This document shows, piece by piece, positions 19,607-24,221 of a stretch of DNA of 24,618 nt (its first letter is position 1; the number at the start of each line of letters is the position of its first letter). The position numbers were made by a program, and so were the translations under genes. The DNA comes from a virus, in the IMG/VR virus record IMGVR_UViG_3300008952_000285, positions 1 through 24,618 of that record, one strand, 5' to 3'. The notes beneath the pieces were generated by a model, which had not been told where the DNA came from, ran no database searches, and was given only the letters and a program-made list of their open reading frames with translations.

Positions 19607-20212
19607 ATGACAAAGTGGAACAGAACTAAAATTGCTAACCTACTTGCTACAAACAACAAGGCAGTTGAACGTGCCTTAATAGTTGTTTTCAACAATCAAG
19701 AGCTTGACGAGCAAGCAATGGATTCCACCCATAAAGCAAATGGTATTGGGTTTACTGCATTTGATGCAGATATCCTTTCTTCCTTTGCAAAACACATCCT
19801 TAAAGGTCGTTCACTTTCCCCAAAACAATTAGAAGTTGCACGTAAAAAAGACAAATTTGGTAATATGAAAATTGCCAAATACTGGAAACAGTTACAAGCA
19901 GAAATTATCCGTAAAGAACAAAAATTAGACATTCCTGCAGACGGCGGGTTTAGAACTTCTAAACAAGTTATTAATGGTGTGAGACAAGGTTATACTTACG
20001 ATGATGATACATATTCCGACCATTTTAAAGACGCAAATGGTTTTAGACCACGTGGTATTTTGTGGGATCAGTGGATGGCACAAAGTCCGGCTGAAAAGCA
20101 AAAAGAGTGGGATAGGTTGCAAGAAGAGATTGTAAGGCAGATAGAAGAAGATAAAAAGTATAATCATTGTTTGCAAAAAGAAGTTAATCACTATAAGCAA
20201 ATGAGCATATGA
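19607..20212 (+). CDS. Conserved phage/plasmid-type hypothetical protein, two-part, 201 aa
   Basis: First gene of the rightward operon, under promoter P1 and a strong AGGAG site. The N-terminal half (about 10-85: LLATNNKAVERALIVVFNNQ, then NGIGFTAFDADILSSFAK and LSPKQLEVARKK) resembles a small uncharacterised domain I recall from phage and plasmid proteins. The C-terminal half (about 130-201) has YSDHFKDANGFRPRGILWDQW and then a charged helix with EKQKEWDRLQEEIVRQIEEDKK. The GFRPRG...W segment also recurs in phage hypotheticals, so this may be a fusion of two small proteins. No catalytic motif, signal peptide or membrane segment is visible. Its stop overlaps the next ATG (ATGA), so the two are probably translationally coupled. 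Function is unknown; an early role is inferred only from the promoter. Confidence 0.8.
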   Translation: MTKWNRTKIANLLATNNKAVERALIVVFNNQELDEQAMDSTHKANGIGFTAFDADILSSFAKHILKGRSLSPKQLEVARKKDKFGNMKIAKYWKQLQAEIIRKEQKLDIPADGGFRTSKQVINGVRQGYTYDDDTYSDHFKDANGFRPRGILWDQWMAQSPAEKQKEWDRLQEEIVRQIEEDKKYNHCLQKEVNHYKQMSI

Positions 20213-20484
20213 CTTATCCTTATAAGAAAGAAAAAGATATGAATGATTATAACCGCGGTAAACGTGACATCATGTTAGAAATGGCAAAAGAAGATTTGAT
20301 TAACGTAGCATCAAGAATTGCTGTTTTAGAAAACGACCTCGATGGTGCCCGAAAAACAAAGTGGGAGCTAGTTAATAAGATTCGTTTGCTAGAAAACAAT
20401 GCGGCTTTTGAGTGTGTAGAAAAAGGAGAGGCTTTGACTCTCCATGAGAAGATTAACATTATTAAGGAAGGGTTTACGTTATGA
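20209..20484 (+). CDS. Small coiled-coil protein of unknown function, 91 aa
   Basis: The start ATG overlaps the previous stop as ATGA. An alternative in-frame ATG at 20239 (Met11) would remove MTYPYKKEKD; neither has a strong Shine-Dalgarno site, so coupling from the upstream gene favours 20209. The protein is charged and mostly helical, with a heptad-like stretch (about 28-63: LINVASRIAVLENDLDGARK...VNKIRLLENN) typical of a short coiled coil. It ends KINIIKEGFTL. The last codons also contain AAGGAAGG, the ribosome site of the next gene, and its stop overlaps that ATG. Part of this 3' end is duplicated at 20852. I do not recognise a family. Confidence 0.7.
   Translation: MTYPYKKEKDMNDYNRGKRDIMLEMAKEDLINVASRIAVLENDLDGARKTKWELVNKIRLLENNAAFECVEKGEALTLHEKINIIKEGFTL
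20425..20443 (+). other. Perfect 6-bp hairpin GGAGAG/CTCTCC within coding sequence
   Basis: GGAGAG and CTCTCC are separated by seven bases near the 3' end of the 91-aa gene, about 20 bases before the AAGGAAGG site of the 117-aa gene. There is no U-tract, so it is not an intrinsic terminator. It could influence translation coupling or mRNA processing, or be chance. Confidence 0.35.
20458..20482 (+). repeat. 25-bp direct repeat, copy 1 (gene junction with ribosome site)
   Basis: This copy spans the last eight codons of the 91-aa gene, the AAGGAAGG ribosome site (20464-20471) and the first two bases of the ATG of the 117-aa gene. It matches copy 2 at 22 of 25 positions. Confidence 0.85.
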
Positions 20485-20834
20485 GTACGAGTGTATATGG
20501 TGAAAGAATTGAAGCTTTAGTAGAAGGTCTTGACGCTATGTTAGACCACATGAACGATAGTTATCGTGAGTGGATGAAAAGTGATGACCCTATCAAGAAG
20601 CAAATGTGTAGTGAGTATCATGCTTCCCTTACCTATTACATGGGTAAGAAATATGTCAAGGTAGTCACAAGCAGTTCAGTTTGTGCTTTCGTTGTCGCCT
20701 GTGATGATGATAAGAAGTTCATGTTTGGTGACATCCTGAAGCCTGCTGGGCGGAAGGCTCCTGCAAGGAACTTCCGTAGAGGGAATGTTCTGGATCGAAC
20801 CTTTGCTCGAGTTCGATGGACAGGAGCTTTATAA
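20481..20834 (+). CDS. Conserved phage hypothetical protein, 117 aa
   Basis: AAGGAAGG lies nine bases before the ATG, which overlaps the previous stop (ATGA). The N-terminal third is helical and charged. The C-terminal part has YYMGKKYVKVVTSSSVCAF, then a GDILKPAGRKAPARNFRRGN segment and a terminal VRWTGAL. I recall this GDIL...W/G..AP..NF.RGN pattern in small proteins of T4-like and other large phages, with no established function. A compact beta-rich fold is likely for residues 55-117. By eye its base composition is clearly richer in G and C than the structural genes to the left. No membrane or secretion signal is seen. Confidence in the gene is good; the function is unknown. Confidence 0.78.
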   Translation: MSTSVYGERIEALVEGLDAMLDHMNDSYREWMKSDDPIKKQMCSEYHASLTYYMGKKYVKVVTSSSVCAFVVACDDDKKFMFGDILKPAGRKAPARNFRRGNVLDRTFARVRWTGAL

Positions 20835-20851
20835 AAAAACTTGACAAATTT

Positions 20852-20876
20852 ATTATTAAGGAAGGATTTACTGTAT
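20852..20876 (+). repeat. 25-bp direct repeat, copy 2 (decayed gene junction)
   Basis: This copy lies in the 75-base gap after the 117-aa gene. It keeps AAGGAAGG and the codons for IIKEGFT plus a stop, but the position matching the ATG of copy 1 reads ATA. A short frame, ATG 20816 to TAG 20878, encodes 20 residues ending KFIIKEGFTV. See findings for the interpretation as a remnant. Confidence 0.8.
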
Positions 20877-20877
20877 A

Positions 20878-20885
20878 GATAAATA
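20878..20885 (+). promoter_or_regulatory. Possible T4-type late promoter box GATAAATA
   Basis: GATAAATA differs from the T4 late consensus TATAAATA at one base and lies 24 bases before the ATG of the 155-aa gene. It would give that possible head protein its own late expression inside an otherwise early-type operon. A nearby TTGACA (20841) has no matching -10 at normal spacing, so a sigma70 promoter here is unlikely. Confidence 0.4.
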
Positions 20886-20909
20886 ATTTAAACAGTTTAG
20901 GACAGTTAT

Positions 20910-21377
20910 ATGAAAATCAATGATATTATCAACGAAGCATCTTTTAAATTTTCTCCCGAAGACTTCAAAGATACAGAAAAATATAGCATACCATTTGAGG
21001 ATACAACAAGATTTGCCCAATTCTTAGCAAGGCAAATGGAAATTATGGGTGTATCAAAAGAGATGGCAGAAAAGTTATATAAGGCTGCGGAAGCAGGCAA
21101 CGATAGTTGGATTCATAGATTTGGAAAAAGTCCTAAACTTAAAAATCTTATTGGTCATACTATAGATACTGCAATGACGTCCAATTTAGTTGCAATTCAA
21201 AAAGCAATGGGATTATATGCAGGCATTCTTAATCTTAAAAAGAAAGGTCCTAGTAAACCATCGCCCACACCAGACGATATGCTACCCGGCGGACCAGACG
21301 ACGAAGAAGCAAGAGATCGTCGAAGTGCAGCCGCTTTTGGACCTCCAACTGATCCACGTGGTATTAGATCATACTAA
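20910..21377 (+). CDS. Possible internal head protein with capsid-targeting leader, 155 aa
   Basis: The N-terminus MKINDIINEAS has the form of T4 capsid-targeting sequences (compare MKTYQEFIAEA of T4 internal protein III). These bring proteins into the prohead and are removed by the gp21 protease after Glu in an (I/L)-x-E|A/G/S site. Here I-N-E|A at residues 7-10 fits that site. The body (12-115) is mostly helical, with SKEMAEKLYKAAEAGNDSW and a KKKGPSKP basic stretch. The tail (117-155) is acidic then Arg/Pro-rich. The length is in the T4 internal-protein range. AGGA lies about 9 bases before the ATG, with a possible late promoter box upstream. An internal head or ejected protein is an inference. 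MKI..II.EA openings are common among marine phage hypotheticals, so it could be another head-associated or unrelated protein. Confidence 0.72.
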   Translation: MKINDIINEASFKFSPEDFKDTEKYSIPFEDTTRFAQFLARQMEIMGVSKEMAEKLYKAAEAGNDSWIHRFGKSPKLKNLIGHTIDTAMTSNLVAIQKAMGLYAGILNLKKKGPSKPSPTPDDMLPGGPDDEEARDRRSAAAFGPPTDPRGIRSY

Positions 21378-21380
21378 AAT

Positions 21381-21599
21381 ATGAAAGAACTATTAGATCA
21401 ACTACGAGTTGTTTTTGAAAAATCCGAAGCTCGCATCCATGAACTCGTAGGTAAGTGTAACGAGCTAGAAGAAGAAAACGACAGACTTCGTCAAGAACTT
21501 CAAAACGAAGGATACATTATTAAAATAAACAGAAACTATGATAGGTCTAGAAAGTATGACAGAAGCAAATCACAACGAGAATTCGACTGCGATTTTTGA
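21381..21599 (+). CDS. Small coiled-coil hypothetical protein, 72 aa
   Basis: It begins three bases after the previous stop. Residues 1-45 are a strong predicted coiled coil by eye (LLDQLRVVFEKSEARIHELV, then CNELEEENDRLRQELQNE). The C-terminal 25 residues are basic and tyrosine/arginine rich (NYDRSRKYDRSKS). That C-terminal part overlaps the next gene by 44 bases in another frame. There is no clear Shine-Dalgarno sequence, so coupling to the upstream gene is likely. The function is unknown; a small scaffold or oligomerisation protein is possible. Confidence 0.6.
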   Translation: MKELLDQLRVVFEKSEARIHELVGKCNELEEENDRLRQELQNEGYIIKINRNYDRSRKYDRSKSQREFDCDF

Positions 21600-21948
21600 T
21601 TGGGCAAATAAATTTCATAAAGCATTTAGAGAATTAAAACACCAAGGATTAGATATACAGACAGTCCGTGTCTTTAGAAACTTAATATGTAGAGACGGTT
21701 TTTCGTTTTCCCTCCAAGCAGGTCCTGCACATTATTCTGAACCAAAAGCAATAGCAGAAAAATATGATGCCTGGGAAGTTGGGTATCCGTCACAAGTAGA
21801 ACCATTGTGGTTAGAATGGCAAGAACCCGGCCATGATCCAACAGAAAGTGTATACGGCTGGGTGCCAAATAATGTTGTTAATGCAGTAATACAAAAACAT
21901 GGTGGCATTGATGAACGAGAATTTATTTTGGAGAAGCTTCTAAAATAA
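21556..21948 (+). CDS. Conserved phage hypothetical protein, 130 aa
   Basis: I chose ATG 21556 rather than 21538 because AGG and AGAAAG lie just before it, while 21538 has no ribosome site. Conserved-looking segments are VRVFRNLICRDGFSFSLQAG, AHYSEPK, WEVGYPS, and near the end SVYGWVPNNVVNAVIQKHGG. This set matches a family of phage hypotheticals I recall, with the general form 'GF..S.QA....Y..P....Y...E.G.P.....VYGYVP...V..V..KHGG'. No function is established as far as I know. The fold is likely soluble alpha/beta; no membrane segment is seen. It overlaps the coiled-coil gene by 44 bases and ends 10 bases before the next small gene. Confidence 0.75.
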   Translation: MTEANHNENSTAIFDWANKFHKAFRELKHQGLDIQTVRVFRNLICRDGFSFSLQAGPAHYSEPKAIAEKYDAWEVGYPSQVEPLWLEWQEPGHDPTESVYGWVPNNVVNAVIQKHGGIDEREFILEKLLK

Positions 21949-21958
21949 ATACGGTATC

Positions 21959-22117
21959 ATGACTGACGCACAGGTAGAAGATCATTTAGATGAACGACAA
22001 GAGCTAGAGCAGGAAAGAGATTATTACAAAGATAGGTGTACAGAGTTAACACGGCAATTAGATATTGCTAATAAAGAATTAAAAAGAATAGAAGATACTT
22101 ATTTCAGAAACAACTAA
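21959..22117 (+). CDS. Very small coiled-coil protein, 52 aa
   Basis: The 52-codon frame runs MTDAQVEDHLDERQ...TYFRNN and almost all of it has heptad character (ELEQERDYYKDRCTEL, then RQLDIANKELKRIED). It fills the space between the 130-aa gene and prs, begins 10 bases after the former's stop, and its TAA overlaps the prs ATG (TAATG). This placement and its codon pattern support a real gene. It is similar in style to the 72-aa coiled-coil protein upstream and may have arisen by the same route, but the sequences are not obviously alike. AATAAATA at 21944-21951, only seven bases from its ATG, resembles a late promoter box, though it is probably too close to serve this gene. Function is unknown. 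Confidence 0.6.
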   Translation: MTDAQVEDHLDERQELEQERDYYKDRCTELTRQLDIANKELKRIEDTYFRNN

Positions 22118-23043
22118 TGAAACTGATAACAGGTAATGCAAACAGAAAACTAGCCGAAGACATAGCCGGCTTAGCAGGTATAAGTTTATGCGAAACTTTA
22201 GTAACCCGGTTCGCAGACAATGAAATTTGGTGTGAAATAAAAGAGAACATCCGAGGGGAAGATGTTTTCATTATCCAAAGCACATGTAATCCAGCCAACG
22301 ACAACTTAATGGAATTATTAGTACTCATAGACGCTTGCAAACGAGCAAGTGCAGGCAGAGTTACGGCAGTTATTCCTTATTATGGTTATGCACGACAAGA
22401 CAGGAAACCTACTTCTAGAACTCCTGTAAGTGCAAAACTTGTTGCTAATATGTTAGAAGCGGCAGGCGTAGATCGTGTATTAACAATGGATTTACATGCA
22501 GGTCAAATACAAGCCTTTTTTGATATTCCAGTAGATGATTTAAGAGCAAAACCGTTGTTTGTAAAAGACTTAAAAAATAGTCCTATGGTTAAAAGCGGTA
22601 ATGCAATAATAGTTTCACCGGATGCAGGAGGCGTTCCCCGGGCAAGGTCTATTGCAAAAGCATTAGATTTAGATATAGCAATTATTGATAAACGTCGAGA
22701 TAGGGCCAACGAGTCCGAAGCAATGAATGTCATTGGTAACGTAAAGGGGAAGCAATGTATAATCGTGGACGATATCGTAGATACTGGGGGAACACTAGCC
22801 AAGGGTGCAGACGCTTTAAAGAGCGAAGGCGCCGAGGTAATTCATGCATATATAACACACGGAGTATTAAGCAAAAATGGTGCAAAGAAAATGGAATCGT
22901 CAGCGTTATCGGCATTAGCGATAACAGATAGTATTCCAAATGAAGAAAATAGTGTAGTTAAAATTATCTCAATTGCGGGTATGTTTGCCGAAGCAATTCG
23001 CAGAGTACACCATGATGAATCAATTAGTGTATTGTTTGAATGA
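22117..23043 (+). CDS. prs: Ribose-phosphate pyrophosphokinase (PRPP synthetase)
   Basis: Transfers pyrophosphate from ATP to ribose 5-phosphate to make PRPP, the shared precursor of purines, pyrimidines, NAD, histidine and tryptophan. All class I landmarks are present: RFADNEI (31-37), ANDNLMELL (60-68), the PYYGYARQDRK ATP-binding region (87-97), metal-binding His127 in MDLHAGQIQ, SPDAGG (167-172), the catalytic KRR loop (192-194), the PRPP loop DDIVDTGGT (218-226), and a C-terminal ESISVLFE like the E. coli ESISAMFE end. At 308 aa it is full length, with no missing catalytic residue. Sequence style is closest to alphaproteobacterial enzymes as I remember them. It sits inside a chain of overlapping phage genes (TAATG with the 52-aa gene upstream, ATGA with the 201-aa gene downstream), so it is probably a phage-carried metabolic gene. 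An ADP-ribose pyrophosphate synthetase (NARP1-type Adps, also PRPP-synthetase-like) is the main alternative. Confidence 0.95.
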   Translation: MKLITGNANRKLAEDIAGLAGISLCETLVTRFADNEIWCEIKENIRGEDVFIIQSTCNPANDNLMELLVLIDACKRASAGRVTAVIPYYGYARQDRKPTSRTPVSAKLVANMLEAAGVDRVLTMDLHAGQIQAFFDIPVDDLRAKPLFVKDLKNSPMVKSGNAIIVSPDAGGVPRARSIAKALDLDIAIIDKRRDRANESEAMNVIGNVKGKQCIIVDDIVDTGGTLAKGADALKSEGAEVIHAYITHGVLSKNGAKKMESSALSALAITDSIPNEENSVVKIISIAGMFAEAIRRVHHDESISVLFE

Positions 23044-23645
23044 ACGAAGAAGAAGCATGGCATAATTGTCATCCAGATGATGCATGGATTTTTGATAAAC
23101 TAATCCTCTCCAAAAAATTAGGTTACACATGTGGTCCAGCAGAAGTAGCCGTTCCTGAATCAAATTATTATGTAGTTAGACCTTGTGTTAATCTTGCTGG
23201 CATGAGTATAGGTGCGGAAATACAATATTTAGAAATGGATTCATGTATTGATCAGCCTGGTTATTTTTGGTGCGAAATGTTTAAAGGTAGACATTTAAGT
23301 GCCGACTATGAAATAGATTCTGCATCTAGATCAATCCAACAAGGTTTAACAGTAGAAGGATTTAGAGACTATAATCAACCCCTATGGAAGTTTCTTCGTT
23401 GGATTCGTGTCAACGACGAACTAAAGATAAATTTTATTCTTAAACAATTAAAAGGATCTTATAAGGCTATTAACTGCGAGTTTATAGGCGGTAAACTTAT
23501 AGAAATGCATTTAAGAGCAAACTCAGATATGGGCGATTACAATGAAGTAATACCTGTATGGAAGGGCGAATCTACAACACCGCCAGACGGCTTTGAATAT
23601 ATAGAAGATGAAGATTTCAATCGTATCGGCTTTTTTAAGCGTTAA
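23040..23645 (+). CDS. Conserved phage hypothetical protein, possibly ATP-grasp-like, 201 aa
   Basis: The ATG overlaps the prs stop (ATGA) with no ribosome site of its own, so it is probably translated by re-initiation and made together with Prs. Marked segments are DDAWIFDKLILSKKLGYTCGP (13-33), YYVVRPCVNLAGMSIGAEIQ (43-62), PGYFWCEMFKGRHLSADYE (about 73-91) and INCEFIGGKLIEMHLRANSDM (about 144-164). This arrangement resembles a conserved protein I recall from T4-like phages. The order 'VRPC.N' ... 'E.F.GRHLS.DYE' ... 'GGKLIEMHLRAN' is reminiscent of the closing half of ATP-grasp ligases, but no glycine-rich ATP loop is clear. I treat that as a weak lead only. Alternatives are a structural or nucleotide-binding protein without catalysis. 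Confidence 0.78.
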   Translation: MNEEEAWHNCHPDDAWIFDKLILSKKLGYTCGPAEVAVPESNYYVVRPCVNLAGMSIGAEIQYLEMDSCIDQPGYFWCEMFKGRHLSADYEIDSASRSIQQGLTVEGFRDYNQPLWKFLRWIRVNDELKINFILKQLKGSYKAINCEFIGGKLIEMHLRANSDMGDYNEVIPVWKGESTTPPDGFEYIEDEDFNRIGFFKR

Positions 23646-23907
23646 AAATCATTTTAAAGAAAGTTACATATTAAGTCCATTTGCATTTTATTGTGAAGTC
23701 TTAGAAGCGACTTTATTAATTAGTGCAAGTGCTATATTAACTTTTACAGTACTAGATCCTGCTACAAAAATATTCATTCCTTTGTATTTTGTAGGTAGTA
23801 TAATGGGCGTAATTAGCACTACAATTCGCAAGGCGGCATTTGCTACTGTTCTTTGTACATGGTTTACAATTATGAATTTTATTGCTCTTATTAAACTTTT
23901 TGGTTGA
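23608..23907 (+). CDS. Small membrane protein with three predicted helices, 99 aa
   Basis: Hydrophobic segments at about 27-48 (FYCEVLEATLLISASAILTF), 54-70 (IFIPLYFVGSIMGVIST) and 76-97 (AAFATVLCTWFTIMNFIALI) suggest three inner-membrane helices separated by short turns. ATG 23608 overlaps the preceding gene by 38 bases; no later ATG precedes the first helix, so this start is the most likely, although a non-ATG start nearer 23650 cannot be excluded. There is no lipobox or cleavable signal. Inner-membrane location is probable. The role is unknown: holin-like, superinfection exclusion or membrane-anchoring functions are all open. Promoter P2 begins within its final codons. Confidence 0.7.
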   Translation: MKISIVSAFLSVKNHFKESYILSPFAFYCEVLEATLLISASAILTFTVLDPATKIFIPLYFVGSIMGVISTTIRKAAFATVLCTWFTIMNFIALIKLFG

Positions 23908-23933
23908 CAAATACTTACAAGATAGTATAATAC
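23897..23933 (+). promoter_or_regulatory. Sigma70-like promoter P2 (TTGACA-16-TATAAT)
   Basis: TTGACA (23904-23909) and TATAAT (23926-23931) are separated by 16 bases. The first bases of the -35 element lie in the last codons and stop of the membrane-protein gene. The strings TTTTTGGTTGACA and TATAATAC are identical to P1, at the same spacing. A TTAACATTAAC stretch follows near the expected start. The leader to the 85-aa gene is about 25 bases and contains GAGG (23954-23957), six bases before the ATG. Confidence 0.85.
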
Positions 23934-23963
23934 ATATATTGTTTAACATTAACGAGGTCCAAT

Positions 23964-24221
23964 ATGAGTGTTAACGAATGGGATTTTGTACATGAAGATG
24001 TTACACCTACCGATATCACTTTATTTCAACTTGAACCTAATGCTAAGTTTAATGACGAACATTGTCTTGCACATATCATGTGTTGGGCAGGTGCATTTCC
24101 TAGTGTATCACAGGCTAGGAAAAATGGATGGGATAGGCCTATCCCTTTTGGCTTTTCTGAATTTACAGTAGGAAAGTCCAAAAGACAAATATTCATCCTC
24201 AATCGAACAGGAGACAAATGA
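23964..24221 (+). CDS. Conserved small phage hypothetical protein, 85 aa
   Basis: First gene after promoter P2, with GAGG six bases before its ATG. The C-terminal half (HIMCWAGAFPSVSQARKNGWDRPIP, then GFSEFTVGKSKRQIFILN) matches a short family of phage hypotheticals I recall. The pattern 'PS.SQARKNGW...IP.G..E..VGK.K..I.ILN' looks like a small RNA- or nucleic-acid-binding fold of the S4 type, but this is only an impression. The N-terminus is acidic. Its stop overlaps the next ATG (ATGA), coupling it to the lipoprotein gene. A perfect 16-base palindrome lies within the codons for WDRPIP. Function is unknown. Confidence 0.75.
   Translation: MSVNEWDFVHEDVTPTDITLFQLEPNAKFNDEHCLAHIMCWAGAFPSVSQARKNGWDRPIPFGFSEFTVGKSKRQIFILNRTGDK
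24131..24146. other. Perfect 16-bp palindrome GGGATAGGCCTATCCC
   Basis: The sequence is an exact inverted repeat with no central gap, followed directly by TTTT. As RNA it could form a six-pair stem with a GGCC loop and a short U-tract, like a very weak intrinsic terminator. It lies inside the 85-aa gene (codons for GWDRPIP), so codon constraint may explain part of it. See findings. Confidence 0.5.

Noticed and set aside
20740-20800. G/C-rich inverted segments as a terminator of the first small-gene group
   Set aside because: They lie within the conserved C-terminal codons of the 117-aa gene and are not followed by a T-run.
20841-20880. TTGACA at 20841 with TATAGA at 20874 as a sigma70 promoter
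   Set aside because: The spacing is 27 bases, and no -10-like hexamer lies 16-18 bases downstream of TTGACA.
21190-21384. Alternative plus-strand frame within the 155-aa gene
   Set aside because: Fully overlaps a better frame that has a ribosome site and a recognisable leader; its protein shows no features.
22104-22340. Open frames on the minus strand across prs (also 22503-22802, 22730-22939 and 22842-23072)
   Set aside because: They are shadows of the clearly assigned prs frame, with no ribosome sites or recognisable sequence.
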